From an uncultured Anaeroplasmataceae bacterium (lineage in GTDB: Bacteria; Bacillota_I; Bacilli_A; Acholeplasmatales; Anaeroplasmataceae), in contig CAKQEA010000013.1 of the NCBI GenBank assembly GCA_934229785.1, positions 1 to 49,604 on the forward strand: DNA of 49,604 bases, read 5' to 3'. The notes below the pieces were generated by a model that was not told where the DNA came from, did no database searches, and was given only the letters and a program-made list of their open reading frames with translations. Positions 8,412-15,491 of the stretch are shown here, in pieces. Numbering within the stretch: the first letter of the stretch is position 1; each line of letters begins with the position of its first letter. Both the position numbers and the translations under genes were made by a program.

Positions 8412-9515
8412 ATGTTAAATATAAAATATGATATTGTTGGCTCTTTTTTAAGACCAAAGGAAATACATGATGCTAGAAGATTGTATTTTAACAATGAAAT
8501 TTCTTTAGAAGAATTAACTAAGATTGAGGATGTTGAAATAGCTAAGCTAGTGAAAAAAGAAGTAGAGCATGGCTTAAAAATTGTTACTGATGGTGAGTTT
8601 CGTCGTCGTTGGTGGCATCTTGATTGGTTAAATGAATTTGATGGCTTTGAAACAATTCATTTAGATAAGATAATTAATGGTAGTAATCATCATATTGAGC
8701 TTGGCCATGTAGTAGGTAAAATTTCATATAATCCAAATAAAACTCATAGAGAGGTTTTAGCTTATGATTTTTTGTTCAATGAGGTAAAAAAATATCCAGG
8801 TGTTATTGCAAAAAAGAGTATTTCTGGACCTAATATGATTTTAATTGATCATTTATTGCAGCTAGGTATTAAGGATACTCCTTATTATGGTAATGATGTT
8901 GATAAGCTTATTGATGATATCGCCACTTCATATCAGGAAGCAATAAAAGATTTTTATAATCATGGCTGTAGATATTTACAAATTGATGACACTTCCTGGA
9001 CTTATATGATTGATGATAATTTTAATAAGAAGGTTGTATCGTTAGGCTATGAGAAAAAACAAATTTTAGATATGTTTAAGCGTGTATCTACTAAGGCATT
9101 AGAAAATAGACCAAAGGATATGCAGATTGCTACCCATTTTTGCAAAGGTAATTTTAAAGGAAAACCTTTATTTTCTGGATTCTATGACTCAGTAGCTCCT
9201 GTTATTTTATCTATTCCCTATGATGGCTATTTTGTTGAATATGATGATGCTAGAAGTGGTTCATTTTTACCTTGGGCTCGTATTCAAAATACAAATGCAA
9301 CCTTTGTTGTTGGGTTAATTTCAACTAAAACAACAGTGATAGAAACAAAGGAAGAAATTAAAAAGAGATTTTTTGAATGTAAGAAGATTGTTGGTGATAA
9401 TATTGCCTTATCACCTCAATGTGGATTTGCTTCAGTAGAGGAAGGTAATTCTATTGAAGAGGAAACACAGTGGAAAAAGATTGATTTACTTGTATCTTGT
9501 GAGGATTTTATCTAA
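8412..9515 (+). CDS. MetE-family methyltransferase (YxjG/YxjH type)
   Basis: Single-domain relative of the C-terminal catalytic half of cobalamin-independent methionine synthase; expected to methylate homocysteine, making methionine. Seen: VGSFLRP near the start, TDGEFRRRWWHLDW, QIDDTSW, the zinc-ligand-like THFCKGN and SPQCGF near the C-terminus. 367 residues matches the roughly 375-residue YxjG class, not full-length MetE (about 750). The ATG at 8412 follows GAGGAG. It overlaps luxS by TAATG, which fits: LuxS produces homocysteine. The methyl donor is not deducible from sequence. Confidence 0.85.
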   Translation: MLNIKYDIVGSFLRPKEIHDARRLYFNNEISLEELTKIEDVEIAKLVKKEVEHGLKIVTDGEFRRRWWHLDWLNEFDGFETIHLDKIINGSNHHIELGHVVGKISYNPNKTHREVLAYDFLFNEVKKYPGVIAKKSISGPNMILIDHLLQLGIKDTPYYGNDVDKLIDDIATSYQEAIKDFYNHGCRYLQIDDTSWTYMIDDNFNKKVVSLGYEKKQILDMFKRVSTKALENRPKDMQIATHFCKGNFKGKPLFSGFYDSVAPVILSIPYDGYFVEYDDARSGSFLPWARIQNTNATFVVGLISTKTTVIETKEEIKKRFFECKKIVGDNIALSPQCGFASVEEGNSIEEETQWKKIDLLVSCEDFI

Positions 9516-9952
9516 TGGAAAAAATAAAGAGCTTTACAGTTAATCATTTAACACTTCTTCCTGGAATATATGTTTCAAGAGTAGATGAAATGGATGGATT
9601 TAAATTTACAACCTTTGATTTAAGAGTTACTAGACCAAATTTTGAACCAGTGATGGATACCTGTGTTTGCCATACGATTGAGCATTTAGCAGCAACTTTT
9701 TTTAGAAACAAATATCCTAATGATACTATGTATTTTGGACCTATGGGATGTAGAACAGGCTTTTATTTATTGTTTAAGGGTGAGGTTAGTGCTTTAATGA
9801 TTAAGCCTAAAATTATTGAATGCTTTGAATTCATTTTAAATTTTGATGGTGAAATTCCAGGTGCTTCAGCTACCCAATGTGGTAATTATTTGGATTTAAA
9901 TTTAAATATGGCTAAGTATTATGCAAAAAAATATTTAGATGTTTTAAAGTAA
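9515..9952 (+). CDS. luxS: S-ribosylhomocysteine lyase LuxS
   Basis: Cleaves S-ribosylhomocysteine to homocysteine and DPD, the precursor of autoinducer-2, in the activated methyl cycle. Seen: the zinc site HTIEH (53-57) plus Cys122 in ATQCGNY, and the catalytic Cys79 in MGCRTGFYLL. 145 residues is slightly short of the usual 150-160. Coupled to the upstream MetE-type gene by a TAATG overlap and followed by a strong terminator. A Pfs nucleosidase, the preceding enzyme of the cycle, is not in the window. Confidence 0.97.
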   Translation: MEKIKSFTVNHLTLLPGIYVSRVDEMDGFKFTTFDLRVTRPNFEPVMDTCVCHTIEHLAATFFRNKYPNDTMYFGPMGCRTGFYLLFKGEVSALMIKPKIIECFEFILNFDGEIPGASATQCGNYLDLNLNMAKYYAKKYLDVLK

Positions 9953-9960
9953 TTTATTAA

Positions 9961-9997
9961 AAATGGAGAAGAATATTTCTCCGTTTTTCTTTTTTTT
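9961..9997 (+). terminator. Terminator of the metE-type/luxS transcript
   Basis: 10-bp stem 9961-9970/9977-9986 with one wobble, 6-nt loop, followed by T5-C-T8. Confidence 0.88.
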
Positions 9998-10072
9998 GCA
10001 TTTTGTTTAATTTTTTTAAAAAAAATATTTAAAAATCGAATGATATTTTAATTTAAAGAAAAGTTTTAGGTT

Positions 10073-10127
10073 TTGTAAAAAAAACATTTATCTATGTTAT
10101 AATATTTACGATATAGAACTCTATATC
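10073..10127 (+). promoter_or_regulatory. Extended -10 promoter and 5' hairpin of the vanZ-tatD operon
   Basis: TATAAT at 10098-10103 preceded by TGT (10095-10097) forms an extended -10; TTGTAA at 10073-10078 is a weak -35 at 19 bp. A perfect 7-bp hairpin (10110-10116/10121-10127, loop AACT) would lie at the very 5' end of the RNA, an arrangement that can protect mRNA from decay. Confidence 0.6.
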
Positions 10128-10150
10128 TTTATTATAAAGGGTTGATTTAT

Positions 10151-10639
10151 ATGAGAAAGGCTTTGCCATGGATTGGTCTTGTTTTGACTATTTGTCAGAT
10201 GGGAGTTATTTTTTATTTTTCATCAAGAACTAGTGGTGAAATTGATGTAGAAAAGGGATTTATTATGAATATTTGTAAATCTTTATATGGTAATGATAGG
10301 CTTAATTCTTTAACTGAGGTTGATAGAAATAGGATTTTATCTAATATGAGCTTTATCATAAGTAAATGTGCGCATTATCTAGAATATGCTGTTTTGTCTT
10401 TATTTATTTTTATTAGCTGTATTAATTTTAAAAAATATAATATTAGATTTGTAATTTGTATGATAGTTTCTATATTGTATGCGATAAGTGATGAATATCA
10501 TCAGTCATTTACAAATGGAAGGTATCCTAGAATGCTAGATGTTATCTATGATTCAATGGGTGCTTTGACTATGGTTTTGGTGATAGTATTAATTTTAAAT
10601 ATTTGTAATATAATAAGGATTGGTAAGAAAAATGATTGA
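10151..10639 (+). CDS. VanZ family membrane protein
   Basis: Small integral membrane protein of the VanZ-like family, whose founding member gives low-level teicoplanin resistance; cellular role otherwise unclear. Seen: an N-terminal span followed by FYFSSRTSGE, the KCAHYLEYAVLSLFIF span, and the family hallmark SDEYHQSFTNGRYPRMLDVIYDSMG (read as SDEYHQSF then GRYPRMLDV), then a last span. The ATG at 10151 has AAAGGG 9 nt upstream. 162 residues. It overlaps tatD by 8 bases. Confidence 0.9.
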   Translation: MRKALPWIGLVLTICQMGVIFYFSSRTSGEIDVEKGFIMNICKSLYGNDRLNSLTEVDRNRILSNMSFIISKCAHYLEYAVLSLFIFISCINFKKYNIRFVICMIVSILYAISDEYHQSFTNGRYPRMLDVIYDSMGALTMVLVIVLILNICNIIRIGKKND

Positions 10640-11390
10640 TACACATTCACATCTTTTTGCATCTGATTTTGATGAAGATATCGAAGATTGTATAAAAAGA
10701 TGTAAGGAAAATAATGTTAATAAGGTTGTGCTTGTTGGTTTTTCAAAAGAAACTAATATTAAAGCTATGGAATATAGTAAAAAATATGATATTTTTTATC
10801 CAACTGCTGGAGTTCATCCTGATGAAGCAGATGATAATTATTTAGCTAAGCTAGATAGCCTAGATGAGTTTGTTAAAAATAATAAGGTTTACGCTATTGG
10901 TGAATGTGGACTTGACTATCATTATGGAAAAGAAAATATGGAAATACAGAAGCTTATTTTTATTCATCAAATAAAGCTTGCGATAAGATATGATTTACCT
11001 ATTATTATCCATATGAGAGATGCAACCTATGATTGTTATAATATTTTATGTAATTATAGGGGTAAAATAAGAGGTGTTATGCATTGCTATAGCGGCTCTG
11101 TTGAAATGGCTTGTGAATTTATTAAGCTTGGGTTCTATATTTCTTTAGGTGGACCAGTAACGTTTAAGAATTCTAAAACTAGCAAGGATGTTTGTAAGAC
11201 TATTGATATAAATAGGCTTTTAATTGAAACAGATTGTCCTTATTTAGCTCCTGTTCCTTTTAGAGGTAAAAGAAATGAATCGGCTTTTGTTTATTATACT
11301 GCAATTGAGATTGCAAATTTACGAGGAATCAGTGTTAAAGAATTAGATGATGTAACAACAAAAAATGCTGAAAGGTTATTTAAAATATAG
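10632..11390 (+). CDS. tatD: TatD family metal-dependent hydrolase (DNase)
   Basis: TIM-barrel metallohydrolase with 3'-5' DNase or D-aminoacyl-tRNA quality-control activity in family members. Seen: MIDTHSHLF with the metal-binding HxH, GECGLDYHYG, HMRDA, VMHCYSGS, and the final LIETDCPYLAPVPFRGKRN motif. 252 residues is typical. The ATG at 10632 sits inside the end of vanZ with AAGGATTGG upstream. In Bacilli tatD often neighbours rnmV and rsmA; those are absent here. Confidence 0.92.
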   Translation: MIDTHSHLFASDFDEDIEDCIKRCKENNVNKVVLVGFSKETNIKAMEYSKKYDIFYPTAGVHPDEADDNYLAKLDSLDEFVKNNKVYAIGECGLDYHYGKENMEIQKLIFIHQIKLAIRYDLPIIIHMRDATYDCYNILCNYRGKIRGVMHCYSGSVEMACEFIKLGFYISLGGPVTFKNSKTSKDVCKTIDINRLLIETDCPYLAPVPFRGKRNESAFVYYTAIEIANLRGISVKELDDVTTKNAERLFKI

Positions 11391-11399
11391 GTGATAGTT

Positions 11400-12503
11400 A
11401 TGAAAAGAAAAATTATAAGCTTTTTATTAGGCGGATTCATTGCAGTATCTTTAGCATCATGTAGTAGTGTTAAAAATATTGTTAAGATTAGTGATGAGGT
11501 AGAGTATACTAAAATTGAAAATAGTATTACAGAGGTTTATGAAAGGGTATCAAAAGGCTGTGTTGGCATTGCTGTTTCAAATAGTACTCAATCAGGCTCA
11601 GGTTCAGGTGTTATTTATAAATATGATGATAGTAGTAAGACCTATTATGTTGTTACAAATCATCATGTTATTGATGAGATGACAAACTATAGTATTTATT
11701 TTGGAGATGCTAAATATACATCTGCCTCTGTGTTAGGCTATGATGAGACAAATGATATTGCTGTTTTAACTTTTCAGCTTGATTTGTTAAATAGTGGTAT
11801 AAAGGATTCATTATATGTAAATGATATTTTTGGATATGATGATACTGATTTAGTAAGTGTTGGTCAAACTGTTCTTACAATTGGCTGTCCATTAGGGCTT
11901 AGTAATTATAATATTTTAACAACTGGTGTTGTTTCTTCTGTTGAAGCAATGAAAATATCAACTGATTCAGCAATCAATCCAGGAAATTCTGGTGGTGGTG
12001 CTTTCAATTTAGAGGGAAGACTAATAGGTATTGTTGAGGAGAAGGAGGTATGGAAGTATTCAACTACTCAGGGTAATTATATTACATCATCTGATACTCC
12101 AATTGAGGGTAGAGGCTATTGTATTTCCTTAGATATTGTTAAAAATTGTATAAATAATATTGAGTCTAAAAAGGGAGCAGTTGAACGCCCAGCCTTTGGT
12201 ATGACTGTTACAACTATTAATACTATCCTAGAACCTAATACGCCATATAAGGATTATTTACCTGATGATGGTAGGAATGTTTATTTTGTTGTAACTGGCT
12301 TTGATAAATCATCTAATGCTAATAATTGTCATGTTAAAACTAATGATGTTTTACTTGAAATAAATGGTAATACAATTAATAGCTCTGATGATATAAAAAA
12401 GTGTTTAAATACAATTACTAAGAATGATAGTGTTAAATTAAAGGTTTATCGTATTAATCTTGGTAAAAAGGAAACAATAGAATTAACAATTACCTTTAAA
12501 TAA
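11400..12503 (+). CDS. HtrA/DegP-like trypsin-fold serine protease with PDZ domain, lipoprotein
   Basis: Surface protease probably involved in quality control of exported proteins. Seen: signal peptide with lipobox SLASC (Cys21), catalytic triad candidates His89 in TNHHVID, Asp119 in NDIAVL and Ser197 in NPGNSGGG, and a C-terminal PDZ-like region (about 270-365) with DVLLEINGN. Most HtrA proteins of Gram-positives have a membrane anchor instead of lipidation. 367 residues. It follows tatD by 9 nt and precedes another lipoprotein by 14 nt, so all are likely one operon. Confidence 0.88.
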   Translation: MKRKIISFLLGGFIAVSLASCSSVKNIVKISDEVEYTKIENSITEVYERVSKGCVGIAVSNSTQSGSGSGVIYKYDDSSKTYYVVTNHHVIDEMTNYSIYFGDAKYTSASVLGYDETNDIAVLTFQLDLLNSGIKDSLYVNDIFGYDDTDLVSVGQTVLTIGCPLGLSNYNILTTGVVSSVEAMKISTDSAINPGNSGGGAFNLEGRLIGIVEEKEVWKYSTTQGNYITSSDTPIEGRGYCISLDIVKNCINNIESKKGAVERPAFGMTVTTINTILEPNTPYKDYLPDDGRNVYFVVTGFDKSSNANNCHVKTNDVLLEINGNTINSSDDIKKCLNTITKNDSVKLKVYRINLGKKETIELTITFK

Positions 12504-12517
12504 TATAGGAGGCTTTT

Positions 12518-14362
12518 ATGAAATGTGTTAAAAAAATAGGACTTGGGTTTGTTACTGCTTTTATAGCATTAAGCTTATCATCTTGTAGCTTTAATCCTTT
12601 ATCTTCATTATCCTTTGATGATTTTACAGATCAGGTATTTTTAGCTTTGTTAGGTGATAATGCTTATAATTGGAATGTTTTTACAGAAAATCCTCAAAAT
12701 TTCAATTATCAAAGAAGTAGTAGCTATAAGGCAGAATGGTATAGCTATGAGAAAATGACTGAAAAGGATAAAAAGGATGCTTATGTTCAGTTTAAGGTTT
12801 TATATAATTCATTAACAAATCGTAATTTTGATAAATTAGATGATAATCAAAAAATAACATATAATTTTTTGGAGTTCTTTTTGAGAACAAAAATGGATTA
12901 TTATAATCCTAATAATGGTTATGATGATTTGATGGAGCTTGAATATGTTAATCAATTTGGAGGATATGTTTCAAATTTGGTTGAGTGCGTAGAAAATTAT
13001 ACCTATAGAAATGTTGATGACATTATTGATTCAATTGATTTTGTATCCTCATCCTCTACTTCATTTCCAACCTATGCTAATTTTGTAGGTGATAGATGTG
13101 ATAGTGGTTATCCTTTAAGTGATTTTACTCTTGATAGGATGATTAATTATTTATCAGATATAGAAAATGAAGGTAGTAATTATTATCTTTACGATGTGTT
13201 TGAAAATAAGATTAATTCAACTACGTTCTTAGGTACAAGTCAGAAGAATAATTATATTGAAAAATCTAAACAAGCATTGACTAATGATTTTATGCCAAGT
13301 GTTGTTTCTTTAAAAAATGAGTTGGCTAAATATAAGGGAAAGTGTAGTAAGGAAGGCTATCTTTCTACTTATGAGGGTGGAGATAAATTCTACGCTAAAA
13401 CATTAGCTGATAAGCTTGGCTATGATTCTATAGACATTGATGAGTATAGAAGCTACTTGATTAGCTGGCTAGATTCTTCTAAGGCTAATTATCTAAATCT
13501 TGTTAAGAATGAGGAACTCTTAAATGCTAGTGATTCTAAGAAGCTTAAGGATTTAAATGATGGTAATGATTTTATTATTGATGAAAGAACTCCAGAGGAT
13601 ATGCTAGAGTATTTAAAGGTTTTCGCCAATTCTGTTGTTGTTCCTTTAAAAAATACTCCTGAAATTAAGGTTAAATATATGGATGAAACAACAGCCAAGT
13701 ATACTAATGCTGTAGGCTATTATATGTCTTCACCAATTGATGCAGTAAATGCTTGTGAATATATAACCTTAAATCCATTATATCTAGAGGGTAATTATTT
13801 AGATTTATTACTTACAATGTCACATGAAGGATATCCTGGTCATTTATATGCTTATGTTTATGATAAGGAATTAGGTATTAATCCAATTTGTAGTGTTTTG
13901 AAGAATTTAGGCTTTGGTGAAGGCTGGGCTGAATATGTTGAGTGTTTATTACTTGATTATATAGCCAGTAATACTGATGATGAGGCTATAAGAATTTATT
14001 CATTAGAACAAAAGTACCAAAATATTAAAAATTATGTTTTAATGTCTTTGCTTGATGTTGAAATTAATTATTATGGTAAGGGTAAGGCTGATATTTTAAA
14101 ATATTATAGTGAATATAGCTTTGAAAGTGTTGGAAGGTTAGATCTTGATTATGTATATAGAAGATTTATTGAAATTCCAACAACCTATGCTCCTTATGGC
14201 TATGGAATGATTAAGATGCTTGATTGTCATTCTAAGGTTAAAAATGAATTAGGTAATAGCTATAGTGAGAGTGATTTTAATGCCTACATTTTAAATGATG
14301 GATGGTTTACATTAAGTCATTTAGAAAAATTAACAGATAAATATATTTTAGAAAATAAATAA
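12518..14362 (+). CDS. DUF885 family lipoprotein, putative metallopeptidase
   Basis: Member of the DUF885 family, considered metallopeptidase-like; the substrate is unknown. Seen: signal peptide with lipobox LSLSSC (Cys at about 23), a long helical N-terminal half, and the family motif HEGYPGH at 436-442, which resembles an HExxH-type zinc site, followed by FGEGWAEYVE with a plausible further Glu ligand. 614 residues is usual. AGGAGG lies 5-6 nt before the ATG. Co-transcription with the HtrA-like gene would place two extracellular hydrolases under common control. Confidence 0.85.
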   Translation: MKCVKKIGLGFVTAFIALSLSSCSFNPLSSLSFDDFTDQVFLALLGDNAYNWNVFTENPQNFNYQRSSSYKAEWYSYEKMTEKDKKDAYVQFKVLYNSLTNRNFDKLDDNQKITYNFLEFFLRTKMDYYNPNNGYDDLMELEYVNQFGGYVSNLVECVENYTYRNVDDIIDSIDFVSSSSTSFPTYANFVGDRCDSGYPLSDFTLDRMINYLSDIENEGSNYYLYDVFENKINSTTFLGTSQKNNYIEKSKQALTNDFMPSVVSLKNELAKYKGKCSKEGYLSTYEGGDKFYAKTLADKLGYDSIDIDEYRSYLISWLDSSKANYLNLVKNEELLNASDSKKLKDLNDGNDFIIDERTPEDMLEYLKVFANSVVVPLKNTPEIKVKYMDETTAKYTNAVGYYMSSPIDAVNACEYITLNPLYLEGNYLDLLLTMSHEGYPGHLYAYVYDKELGINPICSVLKNLGFGEGWAEYVECLLLDYIASNTDDEAIRIYSLEQKYQNIKNYVLMSLLDVEINYYGKGKADILKYYSEYSFESVGRLDLDYVYRRFIEIPTTYAPYGYGMIKMLDCHSKVKNELGNSYSESDFNAYILNDGWFTLSHLEKLTDKYILENK

Positions 14363-14366
14363 AACT

Positions 14367-14429
14367 AAAAGCTGTAGATAATATAATCATTAATATTAAA
14401 CTCTAATGATTTAACTATTTACAGCTTTT
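14367..14429 (+). terminator. Long terminator hairpin after the DUF885 gene
   Basis: Outer stem AAAAGCTGTA (14367-14376) with TACAGCTTTT (14420-14429) and inner stem AATCATTA (14385-14392) with TAATGATT (14404-14411). The symmetric A and T flanks would let it work in both directions. Confidence 0.7.
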
Positions 14430-14505
14430 AAAATTAAGAAAAATCTAGGCTAAACGCCTTATAAAAAACAAAGTAATATACATATTTTAAGGTAGAGGTG
14501 ATATT

Positions 14506-14634
14506 ATGTCTGGATGCTGTAATAATAATACGCAAAATAACCAAAATAATTGCTGCAAGACAGGTGGAGGCTTTGCCTTTATTTTAGTATTATTTATTTT
14601 GATCATTTTAGTAGGGGCAGCCTGGGTTAATTAA
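14506..14634 (+). CDS. YjcZ-like tiny membrane protein (42 residues)
   Basis: One hydrophilic Cys/Asn-rich head (MSGCCNNNTQ, with a second CC pair near residue 16-17) followed by one membrane span GGFAFILVLFILIILVGAAW, which matches the YjcZ/YjcZ-like family of tiny Bacilli proteins found in sporulation-associated contexts. GGTAGAGGTGAT lies just upstream of the ATG. It has its own terminator at 14647-14677. Family members end GGFALIVVLFILLIIVGAA, nearly the same. Function unknown; presence here does not prove sporulation. Confidence 0.82.
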   Translation: MSGCCNNNTQNNQNNCCKTGGGFAFILVLFILIILVGAAWVN

Positions 14635-14646
14635 GTAATTAAGGTT

Positions 14647-14677
14647 AAAAAGAGCTCTTTTGAGAGCTTTTTATTTT
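14647..14677 (+). terminator. Terminator of the YjcZ-like gene
   Basis: Stem AGCTCT (14653-14658)/AGAGCT (14663-14668), loop TTTG, flanked by A-rich and T-rich arms. Confidence 0.82.
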
Positions 14678-14681
14678 TGGT

Positions 14682-14711
14682 AAGTATGATACAATTAAGT
14701 ATGATACAATA
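14682..14711 (+). repeat. Tandem direct repeat in a promoter region
   Basis: AAGTATGATACAAT occurs at 14682-14695 and again at 14698-14711, separated by TA. Each copy includes TACAAT, a usable -10 hexamer, upstream of the gene at 14772. Confidence 0.6.
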
Positions 14712-14771
14712 TAGATAGATAAATTTATTGATTAAAACATACAATCATAAATGATTAGGAGAAAATAAATA

Positions 14772-15044
14772 ATGGAGTATGAAAATGAATATGTAATTCC
14801 AACTGATGAATCATATGAAAATAATTGGCAAGTATATGTAAAGCTTTGCGAGTATTTGAAGAATAAGTTCCCTATTTTTAGTATTAAGAAAAAGTGTGAG
14901 ATGGGAATGTTTGGAAATGTTTGTGTTGATAAAACTTGCACCCTAGGAGATAAAGAGTTTGTTATTTCATTAGACGCAGATCTTCTTTGTGTGTATGTTA
15001 AGTCTAATTTTGATATGAAAGAAATAATGGCATCCTTTAAATAG
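14772..15044 (+). CDS. Hypothetical protein, 90 residues
   Basis: Not recognised. A soluble, mixed-charge protein beginning MEYENEYVIPTDESYENNW with four Cys residues spread over the central part (C27, C42, C50, C56 approximately). No signal peptide or membrane span. AGGAGA lies 9 nt upstream of the ATG, so it is probably a real gene; a direct repeat with two possible -10 boxes precedes it. It borders the accessory island beginning at about 15045. Confidence 0.6.
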   Translation: MEYENEYVIPTDESYENNWQVYVKLCEYLKNKFPIFSIKKKCEMGMFGNVCVDKTCTLGDKEFVISLDADLLCVYVKSNFDMKEIMASFK

Positions 15045-15339
15045 GTAGGCCTTATTTTTAATGACTATAAACAAAAAAGAAATTCGAAAGCCTTGCCTAA
15101 ATCTTAATAGGTTTATTTAACAAAGTGATTATCGAACTTCTTAATTATATTTAGTGATTTAAAAATATGTGCAACTACAATATTAAATTGTTTTAGTTAT
15201 TGATCAAGTTTATTAATTTTTTATTTATCTTTCTCTATTTGTGTATATTTTGGCTGTAGTTGCATATAATATTATCGAATCAGAAATAATAGCATTTGAA
15301 TGCAACGAGTGCTAAAGTGAAAAAAATATTATTATATTA
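15045..15339. other. Gene-free stretch with inverted and direct repeats
   Basis: No convincing ORF on either strand. Contains the inverted repeat described at 15166-15268 and two copies of TTATCGAA (15129-15136 and 15272-15279) lying outside it. A weak hairpin between 15043-15055 and 15089-15102 may end the preceding gene. Confidence 0.5.
15166..15268. repeat. MITE-like inverted repeat element (about 100 bp)
   Basis: TGCAACTACA at 15170-15179 is exactly repeated in reverse complement at 15255-15264; allowing one mismatch, the match extends to about 14 bp (15166-15179/15255-15268). The 75-nt interior is AT-rich and non-coding. It could be a remnant of a small transposable element, or a long RNA stem. 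Confidence 0.4.
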
Positions 15340-15369
15340 TTGACTTTAAAGCCAAGTTTGATGTAAAAT
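15340..15369 (+). promoter_or_regulatory. Promoter of the candidate small RNA
   Basis: TTGACT at 15340-15345, 18-bp spacer, TAAAAT at 15364-15369. Predicted start near 15375-15377. Confidence 0.6.
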
Positions 15370-15374
15370 GCTCT

Positions 15375-15487
15375 TGTCGACGATGAATAAGAAAAATACT
15401 GGATGCGTTCCTTATATTTGCTTTAAGAGTGAATAGGGAACTACATATCAACCCATGTCTTGGGTTAGATATAAGCATCCTTTTTTT
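15375..15487 (+). ncRNA. Candidate stand-alone structured small RNA
   Basis: About 113 nt between a good promoter and a T7 run, with no ORF. Closing stem GGATGC (15401-15406)/GCATCC (15475-15480) encloses two hairpins: GTTCC.../...GGGAAC (about 15407-15442) and ATATC-ACCC/GGGT-GATAT (about 15445-15472), forming a three-way junction. The 5' 25 nt (CTCTTGTCGACGATGAATAA) are unpaired. Not recognised as tmRNA, 6S, RNase P or a known riboswitch, and no plus-strand gene lies downstream for 3.7 kb, so it is not a cis leader. It converges with the SIR2 pseudogene. Confidence 0.5.
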
Positions 15488-15491
15488 CTTT

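Noticed and set aside
14732..14941. Minus-strand ORF opposite the 14772 gene
   Set aside because: No ribosome site; it is antisense to a gene with a good start signal, and its composition is that of a reversed frame.
15375..15487. tmRNA, 6S RNA, RNase P RNA or retron ncRNA
   Set aside because: Too short for the first three and no tag ORF or conserved core; no reverse transcriptase gene is nearby.
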